Under the pieces are notes generated by a model that saw nothing but the letters and a program-made list of their open reading frames with translations, had not been told where the DNA came from and did not search any database. 64,000 nt of DNA from Xestospongia bergquistia (taxonomy: Eukaryota > Porifera > Demospongiae > Haplosclerida > Petrosiidae): positions 1,428,501 to 1,492,500 of the forward strand of contig OZ014413.1 of assembly GCA_963965975.1 (NCBI GenBank), written 5' to 3'. Position numbers and translations under genes: made by a program. Every line of letters starts with the position of its first letter. Positions within the stretch are counted from its first letter, which is position 1. Of this stretch, positions 1 through 9,600 are shown in pieces.

Positions 1-1448
1 TGTGCATAAGTGGCTTGTACTAGTAGTACATAAATTATAAAAGCATCAATTATAATTATGCATCATTTAAGTTTTATCGATCACATGGTAGCAGTTCCTA
101 TTTGGGAATGGCCCGTATTGACAATTGAAATGTATTAGCAGAAAACAATGAATATCACACGTTGCCTTCCATCATGCTCTAGCTTTTGCTAAAAACACTT
201 CATTTAAAATATTAAGCAACAAGTGAATAAAAATATTTTCTAAAAAATGAAGTAAATGTAGGGACTAGGGATGAGTAATATTAGTCTAATACAAAGAATG
301 CAAAACATGATAGTAAGGATGACAATTACATCATCTCTATAGTAAGGATGACGATTGCGTCATCTCTATAGCAAGTTTTACAAACAATTGAGAATATCCA
401 ACAATTACCTAAATCCCTTAAATAATATCAATGATGTATTGTTCCATTTCCGTGTCTATGCTATTATGTAGAGATGATACAATTGCTATCCTTACTATCT
501 TTTCTGTATTCTTTGTATTGGACTGATATTAATCGTCATTCCATTACTCCATTTATTTTTAGTATATATTTTCATTTACTTGTATATATATATTGTACTT
601 TAGTCTGGTGAACTGCTTTTAGAAGTTACTGTGGGGAAACATATTAATACTATTGTATTCGTAAGGGTAAGTTTTAATAATCATTATAATAATTGACTTA
701 TAATGTAATGTATTATGTTTAATATAATGAGGCCATAATCTCACAAAGGAGGAAGGACTACTTATTGTAACCTCAAGCAAAAATACCTTTGTGAATGGCC
801 GTATAAAGAAATAATTATAATTCATAGCAACTTAACGATGTTCATAATTTCATTTAAACTTCTATAAAATATGGTCGCGAGCAGACTACTGTGGTTTGTC
901 TAATGTTGCAATGGCATGCTCCTTACTCCTTGCGAGGAACAGGTTCCTCATAATATATGTAGATATAATGCGTATATACTTAATGTAATGTATATCTGCA
1001 TGGACAAGTCAATATTTTCTTATAACATATGTCTGATATTACTTTAGCTATTGTTGGTTTTGTATAATTAGAGCATTGATCTATTTTATATGGTATACAC
1101 CACTGGTATTCATGATCAATGAAGAAATTACACATTAGGAATTGCCGTTTGAGTCCTACTCAAGGATTATGAAAACAGGGATCACCTGAGGTCATGTATA
1201 CCATATATCAAGGACAGTTGGTCATTTAGTCAAGAACATTTTTCTGTTTTATTAATTACTAATTTACAGATTGTTATAATGTAGAAACAAATGCAATAAT
1301 TGTGGGTGTGGTGAAAAATTTGGTGACAAAATTAAACCGTGGCAATATTTTATTTTAAAACTATTTTTGAAGTTGCAAAAATTTATAATATAATTATAAA
1401 AGTATTGCTGCATGCTGCCATGATCATGTCATGTGTCTATTTTATTAG
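1..1448. other. Probable intron of the PAK1IP1-like gene, no exon seen
   Basis: I see no convincing coding exon on either strand. The first recognisable exon of the downstream gene begins at 1449 after a TTAG acceptor, so this stretch is probably intron, with the earlier exons lying outside the window. It contains a foldback repeat at about 262-557 and otherwise AT-rich unique sequence. Confidence 0.5.
262..557. repeat. Foldback MITE-like element with long imperfect terminal inverted repeats
   Basis: The left arm (about 262-340: blocks such as CTAATACAAAGAAT and ATAGTAAGGATGACAATT) recurs reverse-complemented at about 472-557. The arms are roughly 80 bp and clearly imperfect. The left arm also repeats the motif TAGTAAGGATGAC in tandem. 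There is no coding capacity, so a non-autonomous DNA transposon is the likeliest explanation. No target-site duplication was resolved. Confidence 0.55.
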
Positions 1449-2415
1449 GATAACGTAATAGCCGTGGGTAGTGAATCACATGATATTCACATATACTCTA
1501 CTCAAACTGGTTCCATTATAACAAGTTTAACTGGTCATACAAACAGGTTTGTCCACCTAAACATTTACATGCACATGTACTTTTCTGTTATATTTTAGAG
1601 TGAAGTCTATGGCATTTGTCCCAGGAGTTGATATGCTTTTCTCAGCATCATCTAATGGCTCAGTTCGAGTGTGGGAATTAAAGGAAGATTTGGTTTGTTT
1701 AATGCTGTCTCTATCTGTGTCTCTCATTTTATTTATTATACTATTATCTCTCTATTCAAACAGTATGTTAATTGTGGCTTTATTCTCTTTTTAGACACAA
1801 TCCTATTGTATTAGTGATACCACTGTATCTGGTCGATTAACATGTATGACATTAGTATATCCTGAGGAACTTTATAGTAGTAATGAGAAGGAGATTGTGA
1901 AGGAGAAAAAAGTGGTAAGAGTGAAAGACAGTTACCTTGATAAAAGTCTGATATCAAAGAAGAAAACTAAAGATGAGACGCTGACATTGCAAAAAACAAA
2001 TGAAGGTGTTGCTCAAACTAGTAAACAAAATAATAAAGAAACTGGTAAACAAACCAATAAACAACAAACTAGTAAACAAATCAGTGCACAAGTACATGAA
2101 CGATTTCCTAAAGGAACAAGGAAGTCAAAACGAAAAAGAAAAAGATCATCATCCTCTACATCTTGTCAGCATAAACCAACTGTTACTGTGGAATATGATG
2201 TAGAAGAGTGTGATGAAGACGCAAGACCTCAAAAGATAACTAAAATATCTAAAAAGAAGAAAACAATTGTGGAAATAAAAGATACATATGATGATAACAA
2301 TGAACAAGATTTGTTAATTGAATCTACTCAAGATAGAGGTGACAATCTAGTGAAGAGACCAGGAAAAAAAGGTAACTTTAAAAGAAGTTACTATGATGTG
2401 GGTAATTTATGGTAA
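1449..2415 (+). CDS. PAK1IP1-like WD40 repeat protein, 3' exons (5' part outside window)
   Basis: Three exons join in phase: 1449-1546, 1599-1692 and 1795-2415. They encode the last WD40 blades: a strand ending in TGHTNR, a blade with FSASSNGSVRVWELK, then GRLTCMTL. A Lys/Gln/Asn-rich basic tail of about 190 residues follows. Order and spacing match the end of PAK1-interacting protein 1 (Mak11 family), a nucleolar factor of 60S ribosome assembly that also binds PAK1 in mammals. The basic tail with KKTK, KRKRKR and SKKKK runs fits nucleolar targeting. The 3' end is uncertain. Translation may stop at 2413-2415. Alternatively a GT at 2402 may splice to an acceptor before 2557, giving a short Arg/Lys-rich last exon ending at 2618. 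The gene converges on pirin. Confidence 0.72.
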
Positions 2416-2855
2416 CTTCTTTTTATATAATATGTAATAATTAATATTCTTAGTTTATTTAAAGTTAAACATTTATTTTGTTTAACTTCCAAATGCCATT
2501 GTAATTTTAATTTTTTTATAATTAGATAATTGTTATTACATTTAATTATCTTGTAGATAGTCGAAGGTCCCTGTTATTAAAAAGAAGACAAGGAAAATCA
2601 TTCAGAAAGACCTTGTAGGTTTTAATTTAACATATTAAGTACTCTTTTGTTTATTGTCATCTCCAAACTAATCATCAACTTGTTAATTTAATTTTAGCTT
2701 TTCATATTGCTTCATTAATTATAATTATCTTCTGAAAAAAACCATCTTAAATATTGTTATGATATGGTTTGTATTCATGACATGATGATGGATTATCTAC
2801 ATTAATAAATTGAATAGATTGTACATTGTATATTTTTGAAACGTTTGTGTCATTT

Positions 2856-5800
2856 TTAAGATCTTTGCTTTCCAATCTCAGATTCCCATCCCAGTGCACG
2901 TTCAAATCCATTCTTGCCCAGAGAATAGTCACTGAATGCTTCAAATATTTGATGCTGGCTGTTCATGACAAATGGCCCTAAAATGATACATGAGTAGGGA
3001 TCATTTTAAAAAGGGTACTGCTTACCATGTTGTACAACAGGTTCTTTAATAGGTTCTCCAGCTATTAATATAAAATGCAGCTGCGCCTCATTCTAACAAT
3101 ACATTTGATCTATTTAAATTTTTTTTCATTCATCAATTTATTTCTCTAACCTCATTTTTGGCTTCGATATGATCACCTGGACCCAAAACAAGAGTATGAT
3201 GAGCAGTGCTCTCTATCCATTCTTGGGGACCTCCAAATAATCCTTTTCCCTTCAGTATGTAAAGAAAACCATTCCATCCTTAAAGAAGAGAGGATAGAGA
3301 GGATGAAGGATGTGTTAATTGTTACATGTCAATAACTATAATCTCTTACCTTGAGTAACTGGCTGAGATAGGTGTGCTCCTTTGTCCAATTTGAAGTCAA
3401 GATAAATAGTAGGAGTTAGTGTACGAATAGGGGACTACAAATAAAATAGTAGGAGTTAGTCTATGAATAGGGGACAACAAATATACATAAATACAAAATA
3501 CATGTACTATACATGCACACATATATAATATAATATTAATTATATATATTATATATGTATATATATATATATATAAAATATATGTATGTATATATATTGT
3601 ATGTATGTATATGTACATTGCATTGCTCATATTATTTCTGTACACTCTTTGATTTGCTCATTTACTTACACTAGCTCCCATTGATTCTCCTGCAATGACA
3701 ACAACGTGTACACCATCTTTACTGACAGTTGGGATGTCTGACTTTAACAGTTCCTGATATTTGGGCTCAACCATCTAGAGAGAGAGGGATAAATCATTTT
3801 GTACCTTAAAACATTTCTAGACATTAATTTAATTAACTGAGGCTAAATACCTGGAGATGTAATTAGTAATTTGTCCTAATAAAAGATTAGGCATCAAGTT
3901 AGATTTGCACCAACAATCTTTTGTACATTCAAATCTACCAACTGAGCTACCAGTCAGTATTGAGAGCTTCGTATTTAAGCTACTATAATTATGTATACAA
4001 ACAGCTGCAGGACTTACAATATATTACATGATAAAATTTTAAAGCTCAAATCAATTTTTCAGAATGTACCTTTAAAGTCAATATAGGTCTTTAGCAGAAG
4101 CAATGCTATTATCACATTTAACAACAACAACATACTCACAGACTGTTATTAAAAATTCAAGGTTTAAATAAATCTTAGTTATTGTCCTCTTAAAAGAAAC
4201 AAGACTCACTTTATCTTTACTCTTAAGATTTATCCATAATTGTAGCCCAATATTGTCACCATCACCTCCAGGCATTTCAGAATGGACAATACCACGACCA
4301 GCAGTCATCCACTATGGACAAGCATTAAGGATAAATGAACACATTTTTGTATGGAAGAGATAAGATTTTGAGTGTTCATATGTTACCTGTAAATCTCCAG
4401 GAGTTATAGTTCCTTTGTGCCCACAAAAATCTTCATGTTTAAATGATCCTTGTAACATGTATGTCACCTAAAAGGGTTAATGTTACACCACATGTATAAG
4501 AAGAGGTGTCACTTACTGTTTCAAAGCCACGATGAGGATGATCAGGAAATCCGGCTGGCTTACGGACTTTAAATTCATCCAGCAAAAGGAATGGGTCCAA
4601 ATTTTGAAGCTAAAAAAATTTGCAATTAATTAAATATGGATAAATTAATGGATAGTCAGATAAATTGTAATATTATAATTATTATAACAAATTAAACAGC
4701 TATGAATAATAAATATAACAAGGTAATAACAATAAAATCATATACTGTCTTACAAATGTCCTTTATAATGTAACATACAAATGACCAGTACAGTGGAGGC
4801 TGTCTAATGATTTTGTATTAGTTATAACACATCCGGGAGTGCTGTGGTTGATTTATAAACACGACGCACGAGGGCCGCAGGCCCGAGGGCGGAGTGTTTA
4901 TAAATACAACCACAGCACGACCAGATGTGTTATAAGTGTTTTATAGTACGTTGCTAGGTGGTTGCTTGTCAACATCGTGACGTAATTGCAACGCACAACG
5001 CACGTGTTTGTGAAATGGCGACTGGAAAAGAGAATGTTGATCCACAAATTGGAGAACCCAAGGAAGAACCACAGGAGAAGCGTCGAAAGTTGAGCTTGAG
5101 TAGGTCTAAAGGAAAGGGGAGATTTCAATATCTGGGTAAATGCGAGAAAGATATATTAAGTGTGAAGTTCCAACCAAAGAACACGCAAGAATCGACTAAG
5201 TGGGCTGTTAAAAATTATAACGAATGGAGTAAAGCTCAAAATGCTATGTATGCTGAAAACCCAGAAGAACAAGTTCCAGAGGCGTTGTTACAGAGCACTG
5301 ATCCCACTATTTTGAGTAAGTGGCTAGGCCTTTTTATTGCAGAGACCAGGAAACAAGATGGCGGGCTTTATCCTCCAAAAACATTATATCTGTTGCTATC
5401 TGGTGTATATCGTTACATGAAAAGCTTGAATAGTTCTTGTCTAAACATTATGGATGCTTCAAACAAAGACTTCACTCTACTCCATATTATTGACAATGTT
5501 TTTCGTGGCTTGCGAGAATCTGGTGTGGGTTCTATCTCAAAAGAGGCAGAAGTATTTACAAAGGAAGAAGAAAATGACCTATGGCTCAAAGGAATATTGG
5601 GAATTGAGTCACCAAAAGCACTGCTTAGAGCTTTTTTTTAAATGGCAAAAACTTTTGCCTTCGTGGTGGAGAAGAGCATAGGAATTTGAAAATTTCCAAT
5701 TTTCGAAAGGAAAAGGATCCAAATCGATACATATATACAGAAAATTATTCGAAAAACCGTAGTGGTGGTTTGGCAAACATGAGAATTGAGCACAAGACTG

Positions 5801-6274
5801 TGCCAATTTACGAGGTACCAGAAGCAGGAATTAGATGTCATGTTTATATCCTTGATTTGTATCTTAGTAAACTTCCAGCTTGGCATTTCAACGTGATAAT
5901 TTCTACTTACAGCCAATCTCTGGTGCTGAAGCAAAACCATCCACTGAACCTTGGTTCAGTGTTGTTCCTGTTGGCAGAAACACCCTTCAGAAAATGGTAA
6001 AAGATATGTGCACAGAATGTGGAATAAAAGGCAATAAAACAAACCTTATAATCATAGCAACCACCTAGCAACGTACTATAAAATATGATAAGTGGTCTTT
6101 AGCAGCACATGCAGCCAAAACATTTAAAATTATTACATTCTTAGTTATTCTAACATCAGGTACAACACTGCAAGGTTTTCTCACCTCTGGACGTCCAACA
6201 CTTCTCCTAACGCGAGCTCCAACACCTTCAGCTTGCTCGACAGAGAGGATCTTTTTTATAATACGTCTAGCCAT
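2856..6274 (-). CDS. PIR: Pirin, complete gene of nine exons
   Basis: Exons on the minus strand are 6274-6185, 4609-4517, 4467-4387, 4311-4210, 3774-3670, 3434-3350, 3278-3151, 3092-3026 and 2977-2856. All have GT-AG borders and matching phase. Exon 1 gives [16 protein letters not shown], the diagnostic N-terminus of animal pirin. Later exons give [50 protein letters not shown] and the C-terminal GPFVMN with NGFERA. The His and Glu ligands of the N-terminal cupin metal site are present (HPHRG, HSEMP). Pirins are nuclear iron-binding cupins that modulate NF-kB-type transcription and can show quercetinase activity. The start at 6274 fits family length; an in-frame ATG at 6376 would add 34 residues. 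Intron 1 (about 1.6 kb) holds a transposon relic. The gene is divergent from the neurobeachin gene. Confidence 0.92.
3404..3483 (-). repeat. Tandem duplication covering the acceptor and start of pirin exon 6
   Basis: The block ATAGTAGGAGTTAGT followed by an AATAGGGGAC-type sequence occurs twice, about 40 bp apart. The copy nearer the exon keeps the functional acceptor (TTTGTAG in gene orientation). The copy upstream in gene orientation has TTTGTTG, so its acceptor is destroyed. Confidence 0.75.
3500..3615. repeat. AT microsatellite in pirin intron 5
   Basis: The stretch is an imperfect (TA)n/(TATG)n run within the intron between pirin exons 5 and 6. It has no other content. Confidence 0.8.
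3888..3962 (-). repeat. tRNA-like sequence (SINE head or tRNA pseudogene) in pirin intron 4
   Basis: On the minus strand an A-box-like block TGGTAGCTCAGTTGGTAGA is followed about 30 bp later by a degenerate B-box-like block GGTGCAAATCTAAC. This is the internal Pol III promoter layout of tRNAs and tRNA-derived SINEs. The flanking stems do not pair well enough for a confident functional tRNA. Confidence 0.4.
4822..4935. repeat. Near-palindromic 114-bp foldback with a GC-rich loop
   Basis: The left arm begins TTATAACACATC and continues to ATTTATAAACAC. The right arm mirrors it, ending GATGTGTTATAA, with GTGCTGTGGTTG against CAACCACAGCAC inside. The central loop contains GAGGGCCGCAGGCCCGAGGG, a strikingly GC-rich palindrome in an AT-rich region. 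It abuts the left inverted repeat of the recombinase element at 4939. Confidence 0.8.
4939..6083 (+). mobile_element. Truncated DUF3504/Crypton-like tyrosine-recombinase element with 28-bp TIRs
   Basis: A 28-bp sequence at 4939-4966 (TTTTATAGTACGTTGCTAGG and on) recurs as a perfect reverse complement at 6056-6083. Between the repeats lies a broken tyrosine-recombinase-type ORF. The element sits wholly inside pirin intron 1 and is antisense to pirin. Classical Cryptons lack TIRs, so either this is a TIR-bearing relative or the recombinase ORF was captured by, or truncated within, another element. I could not identify a clear target-site duplication. Confidence 0.75.
5015..6040 (+). pseudogene. 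DUF3504 tyrosine-recombinase-like protein, frameshifted and 3'-truncated
   Basis: From an ATG at 5015 (an upstream in-frame ATG is at 4958) the frame gives an N-terminal core-binding-like region with [30 protein letters not shown] and [19 protein letters not shown] frameshift at the poly-T run near 5631-5638 then moves the frame. It recovers [40 protein letters not shown] and, after another shift near 5880, the block [16 protein letters not shown] and GIKGNKTN. These are hallmarks of the DUF3504 catalytic domain found in ZMYM2, QRICH1 and KIAA1958 and in Crypton-type elements. The protein stops just before the expected region with the catalytic His/Arg and Tyr. Two frameshifts and the missing end make it inactive. 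Confidence 0.8.
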
Positions 6275-6668
6275 CGAATGAGTTGAATTAGTAGTAAATT
6301 TCCAGCTATAATCTTGACACTGTCCAAATCCAATGAGTTGAAGTATAATTGTATAGTTCACCAAAGCTCTAAGCATTCGCTACTTGACAAATTCTATTGC
6401 TGTCTACTTCTGCAACTCTTGACTGCTTTCTTATAGCCTCCACTCACTGTCGGAGTTAGTGTTGTTGCTGAGGAGAAAAACGTGAACTTGTTCCGGTCCG
6501 TTGCTTACCTTAATAACAAGATTCATTCGTTCGTGACGTCATACGTCAGAGCTGGTATTTAATTATTAGGAATTATTTCTGGGGTAAACTGAACTATCCC
6601 CTTTCTTTGATGGTTGAGGTCCTCCCTCACATTATACGTATATGCAAGGAAGTTAGTGTCTTAACAAG
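6275..6668. promoter_or_regulatory. Bidirectional promoter region between pirin and the neurobeachin gene
   Basis: The two divergent start codons, pirin at 6274(-) and neurobeachin at 6669(+), lie 394 bp apart, so both core promoters and 5' UTRs must be in or near this interval. It is less AT-rich than its surroundings and holds a perfect CRE palindrome plus an adjoining ACGTCA half site. No strong TATA box was seen at a fitting distance. Confidence 0.6.
6534..6541. promoter_or_regulatory. CRE palindrome TGACGTCA
   Basis: The sequence is a perfect TGACGTCA, the consensus site of CREB/ATF bZIP factors. ACGTCA follows two bases later at 6543-6548. Its place midway between divergent starts supports a regulatory role. 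Binding is inferred. Confidence 0.55.
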
Positions 6669-9600
6669 ATGAGTAGCAATCTTTCTGAGCGTCTTACCTT
6701 GGCGAGACTGCGTGAATTAGCCTCTTTATTATTGAGAGTGGAGTTTCCAGCTCCAACAAGAAGGATAGTGGAACCTCTGTTGGAACTTGTAAGAATATAA
6801 GATAGAGTACTTTTACATATCTCTATCAATGATGGATGAGCAGAGAAGAATGAAAGTTGAATGGACACATGAAACACAGGATAGACACGCCCACTCACTC
6901 ATCATTATTATTATTTATTAATACATTTTCAGTTGGTAGGTGGAGGGACGTTTGACTTGAAACAAAATTTCCTTATAAGGGAACCAGCTGCCGTTTTACT
7001 CATTTTAGAACTATTACCAAATCTCTCAGAAGACATCCAGGTAGGATAGGTAGACATACTTATTGATTATGTTTGCATGTACTATTATAATAATATTGCA
7101 GACTTGGTCTATTTGGACAGTATTATTTGACTAGTACTATAAAGCTAACAGATTATACAATATGTTTATAGACTACAGACCAAGTTTCACTGTGTACTAG
7201 ATAAGTAAACTCTTACTGCATGTGGTAATGGAAGGAGAAACTAATTAAATGAAGGTAATATAGAAAGTGAAAGTATTGCTAAAAGAAAGTCTTGATCAAT
7301 AACTAACTTATAAATATGTCTAGATATTTTAATTTAGCATTATATTACCTAATTACTTTATCTACAATAACTATAACCTAATTATATTGTGGTTCAAACT
7401 CTGTATGGGACAATTAGCTATCAGAGCTAGTTACACTTAATTATAGTTAATTACAGTTAGTTTTGCTCTCTTAGCAGATAATATAAATTACTTATATTTA
7501 TTTTTGCATGTTTAGAATAGTTTTAATTAGTTATAGTTAGTTTTACAATTTGTCATATTAGTTTTAATTAGTTATAGTTAGTTTTACAATTTGTCACAAT
7601 AGTTTTTGTTAGTTATAGTTAGTTAACTAAATATAAACAAAACACAACTAAAAAGATTTTATTTTAGCTATTGCTAAAATAATAAACATTGCTAAATAAA
7701 CAATGCTAGTTGTTATATATGTCAATGGTTAAAGGATGCAATTTAATTTTATTTGCCAATTTGATTATTGCATATGACAACACAACAAATTGACAAAAAC
7801 ATACACTGTTACATACAATATGTACATGTATAATATTTGTTCTAAAGCAATTATGACATGCTGCTCATACCGGGCAATAAAAAACATTCTTATTAATTAT
7901 CCAGTATGTCGTATTAATGATCCTGTTGTTTAGCTTTATTAATAGTCAAAGTGCTAGCAGATACACTAATGATCTGGCCATTGTCTCTAATGTCTTTTTC
8001 TTTAATATAGCTTGAGCTATGGAGTTCACTAGGAGCTATATTACACCAGTGTCAGTGCAATACTAGTGTTTGTCACCAGCTGGGACTAAGTGATAAGTGT
8101 CTGGAGTACTTAGCTAAATCAAAGAATCAGAGAGTTGCAGGTTAGTTGTGGGAGGAGAAAGAGAGAGGGGGAAGGAAGTGAAGCAGAGGAAGAGAGGAAG
8201 TGAAGAAGAGAAAAGAAGGAGAGAAGAAGTGGAGGAAGGAGAGAGGGAGGGAAAGAGGAAGTGAAAGAGGGAGGGAGGAAGAACTTCTAATGTACATTGT
8301 ATAATTATACATTTACATACTTATTAACTTATAGATGTTTCATCTCTTCATAATGCTATTATTTGTATATATAGGATATATTATATCAGTATTGGAGATA
8401 TTATCTTGTTATGGTATATCTGTCAAACAACTTAAATCTATTCTCTCATACCTATATACAAGTCAGGATGATGAGTACTGGGTAAGGAGAACCTCTAGAT
8501 AAATGGACATAGTCAATAGATGGATTAACAGATGAATTAAAAGAGAATGGATGGATGGAGAGACATGAGTAAAGACATATTTTACATTATTTTTTTTTTC
8601 AGGCTCCTCATTCAGTGTTGTTAATTGGTGTTTTAAATAACATAACAGTCGGAGTACAACCTGATATTTTCTTCAATTTTTCCGGAGGCCATGGAGTGGT
8701 AAAACAAGAAAATATATGATGGATGGATAACAACTTGTTGTGTTAAATTTAAATAAAATATTACTTCTTTTGAATTGTTATATAGACAGTTAACATTTGT
8801 TAATGAATGTTATATAAACAGTTAACATTTGTTAATGAATGTTATATAGACAGTTAACATTTGTTAATGAATGTTATTATATTAGATGTTATGATACTAG
8901 TTTCTATATAATTATAACATTGTTATTAGTTAGCACAAACACTACTAGATATAATCTAGTAATGTATAGTTATAAGATATGGTATTTAATTTGGGTACTC
9001 TTTCTCTCTTATAAGGTTCTTACTTTACCTCCAATGTCTAAGTTTCCTGGTCAGCCTGGATTTACGATATCAACATGGATATGTTGTGAAAAACCTTATG
9101 ATGCTCAAAGAGAATACTTTAAACCAGTAATATATTGGTAAATAGATGAATAGATAGATATGCACATAGTAAACTATTTATTGTGTTGCCTTTAGGTTAC
9201 GTACTGGTCGTGGTTTAGGATACTCTGCTCATTTTATTGGAAGTACTCTTGTATTAGAAACTGTTGGCAAGAATGTCAAGAAACCTCAAACACACGCTGT
9301 TGACTATATCTTTCACTCATATCAAGTAAAACAGTATCAAAGAATGTACTTAAATATCAAGTAATTCTTTGTTCTCTTTCAGTGGCATATGGTAACTGTT
9401 GTTTATTATCATCATCGGATACGTTCTAGTGAAGTATATTGTTATGTTGATGGAACATTAGCACTATCAGCTGAAGTGACATTACCACCTCATGATGAGG
9501 TATATACATACACTAATTGAGTCCATCCATCTCTGCAGCAGCCATGCATCAGTTTTATCTGTTGTCCATTTATCTATCTATTAATGCATTTAAATATCAC

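Noticed and set aside
3397-3645. 82-codon minus-strand frame rich in Tyr and Ile
   Set aside because: Encoded by an AT microsatellite and intron sequence of pirin.
4898-5128. Short minus-strand frame over the recombinase start
   Set aside because: No family similarity; it overlaps the TIR and palindrome of the element.
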